Positions 62,441 through 64,000 of a DNA stretch of 64,000 nucleotides are shown one piece after another (the stretch's first letter is position 1; each line of letters begins with the position of its first letter). Position numbers and translations under genes: made by a program. The DNA lies in assembly GCA_000697475.1 (NCBI GenBank), contig JNEU01000777.1:62001-126000 (forward strand), written 5' to 3'. Source of the DNA: Lichtheimia corymbifera B2541 (taxonomy: Eukaryota; Mucoromycota; Mucoromycetes; Mucorales; Lichtheimiaceae). The notes under the pieces are model-generated. The model searched no databases and had not been told where the DNA came from. It saw only the letters and a list, made by a program, of their open reading frames with translations.

Positions 62441-63760
62441 TGTTTGGTCGCGGCAGAGAAGTGTGCAAGAGCGTGTGTTGTAGTAGAGTGACGAGGTTGT
62501 GAACGCTGTTTGAGACAATGGAATAAAGACCTTGCTAATAGTAACTGCTGGAATGAATGCTGTTATGTTTGATTGTGGCAGAGGAGTGTGCAAGAGAAGA
62601 CGTGGTGTCAAGAAACGCGGGTGTTGTAGTGGGGTGCACACCATGCACTTGCCCATTTAGCCGAAGATAATCAGATCAAGACAGTTGTAGGATTGACATG
62701 ATGGGTTGAAGCAGGACAATCGTTTGCAGTTGTAGTTGTACTTGAATGGGGCAACAGTTGGGAATGGGAGGAGGAAGAGGGAAGAAGCTCAAAGTGGAAG
62801 AGGTGGAAATTAAATTGGTCAGGCACAGTCAGACTAAACTATGCACACTGTAAATGAATCCATGACCGTGATTGCCTCTCTCAAACCTGAAATTTGCACA
62901 CAAGATGCTCTTGGTCATGCTGATCAACTTTGTATTAATAAAGAAGCCATACTTCATTTACAAATTTTGAATGGGAGGGTATAATGTGGGGTTTACTATG
63001 ATGGTCGGAAATTGGGAAAGCGCCGGATTTATGAAAATGCCATTTAGTATGAGTAAACTTGGGATCGCCCATTCCGAACATGAAACTTGGTAAGAAGGTT
63101 CTCTGCGTCATGCTGATCAACTCCATTCATTTAAAAACCGTACATTTCATTATGATGTTACAATGAATCGGGCGGTCCAAATTTAGGAGAGACGACGGAC
63201 GGACGGAACGCAAGTAGGGTGCATAGTGCACACCCCCGCGGTTGTCCACCTCCATCCTGAAATTTGTGTCATACGGTGGGCCTCGACGTGCTGATCAACT
63301 CCATTCAATTAAAAGTCGCAGGCTTTATTGTGAGAAATAAAATGGGGGCGTCCGACGATAAACGGACGTGCATATATATAGGGTGGGCGGCCCCATGACT
63401 CGAGATTCCCTTTCTCAAAGATGAAACTTTCACACAAGATGCTCTTGGACATGCTGATCATTTTCGTTCTCATAAAGCCCTCATGCTTCATTTGAAAATA
63501 TTGAATGGGAGGGTGTACTGTAGAGTTTACTATGAAGGACGGAAATTCCGTACCCGTCCAAAATCATGAAATGTCAGTTAGAATGAATAACCTTGAGATT
63601 CCCCATTTCGAACATGAAACTCGGTCAGGACATTGTCTGTGTTATGCTGATCATCTCCATTCATTTAAAAACCATTTGCTTCATTGTGAACCGTTGAATG
63701 GGAGGGTACAAAATGGAGAACGGACCTGAATATAGGTAGTGTGGATGGTCCAAGAGCTTG
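62440..63760 (+). repeat. Repeat arm, copy B, with five tandem subunits
   Basis: Same family and same orientation as the left arm at 8877-10331. After a shared lead-in (for example GAAATTAAATTGGTCAGGCA near 62806-62825) the CTGATCA-centred subunits recur at about 62885, 63079, 63265, 63420 and 63615, spaced 155-195 bp. The remaining 240 bp to the window end show no recognisable feature, so the element's outer end is not certain. Confidence 0.8.
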
Positions 63761-64000
63761 ATTACTTATCTCGCACAGGGCTTATCATCTTATTATTATT
63801 GGGGAAGGACCTACCATTCATCCAATACCTGCAGCATTGACCTTTCAAGTCTTGCTCTCATCAGTGGAGGGATTTTATGAACACAAACTTCGGGATGATG
63901 CATATAATTCGAGGATATAATGAACCAAGAGCTGCATATGTAATCAACAGTCGACATTACCCAATACAGGCAGGTGACAATATGCACCCAAAATCAAACA

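Overview
The window is nuclear DNA from a fungus. Nearly every gene is split by short introns (about 31-180 bp, mostly GT-AG), genes lie on both strands, and the families are fungal: Kre2/Mnt1 mannosyltransferases, Ecm33, Pmp3, Vid27 and a Pho85-type CDK. DDB1 and a DMPK/MRCK-like kinase with a C1 domain are absent from budding yeasts. With the very short introns and simple repeats, this suggests an early-diverging filamentous fungus, probably Mucoromycota (Mucorales). That placement is inference.

Layout. 0-4.8 kb: three GT15 mannosyltransferase genes, two on the minus strand (the first cut by the window edge) and one divergent on plus. 5-8 kb: VID27. 8.9-12.1 kb: a large imperfect palindrome with tandem subunits and a decayed coding segment; the same family returns at 61.8-63.8 kb. 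12.1-15.2 kb: no convincing gene. 15.2-16.2 kb: PH-domain protein. 18.9-22.2 kb: SR140/U2SURP splicing factor. 23.6 kb: ribosomal protein eL33. 24.7-26 kb: TCO89-like protein. 27.5-29.1 kb: choline/ethanolamine phosphotransferase. 29.8-31.6 kb: C2H2 factor with two finger pairs. 33.3-38 kb: carrier-like protein, a 53-residue membrane protein, SmG, eS1, Pmp3. 38.3-41.2 kb: very-long-chain acyl-CoA synthetase. 42.4-43.8 kb: Ecm33-like wall protein. 43.9-48.2 kb: DDB1, with a small spliced gene directly upstream. 51.2-52.5 kb: TauD/TfdA-like dioxygenase. 53.8-59.2 kb: small coiled-coil protein, DMPK/MRCK-like kinase, Pho85-like CDK, HAC1/XBP1-like bZIP, and one unrecognised protein.

Most genes are unlinked housekeeping functions. 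The GT15 trio, Ecm33 and Pmp3 concern wall and plasma membrane; SR140 and SmG are splicing factors; eL33 and eS1 are ribosomal. The strongest candidate for something not yet described is the HAC1/XBP1-like gene at 57.6-58.2 kb. Its bZIP frame stops early, and removing a 175-nt segment bounded by two Ire1-like hairpins would join it to a downstream acidic C-terminus. Other notable items are the inverted-repeat family, three GC-AG introns sharing one donor hexamer, tiny exons, a small gene ending 20 bp before the DDB1 start codon, and six copies of GCCGTACAA in 180 bp.

Exon boundaries were read by eye and checked for frame. Most complete gene models close exactly in frame. The VID27 junction near 5.7 kb was not resolved, and DDB1, SR140 and FAT1 were not walked exon by exon to the end.
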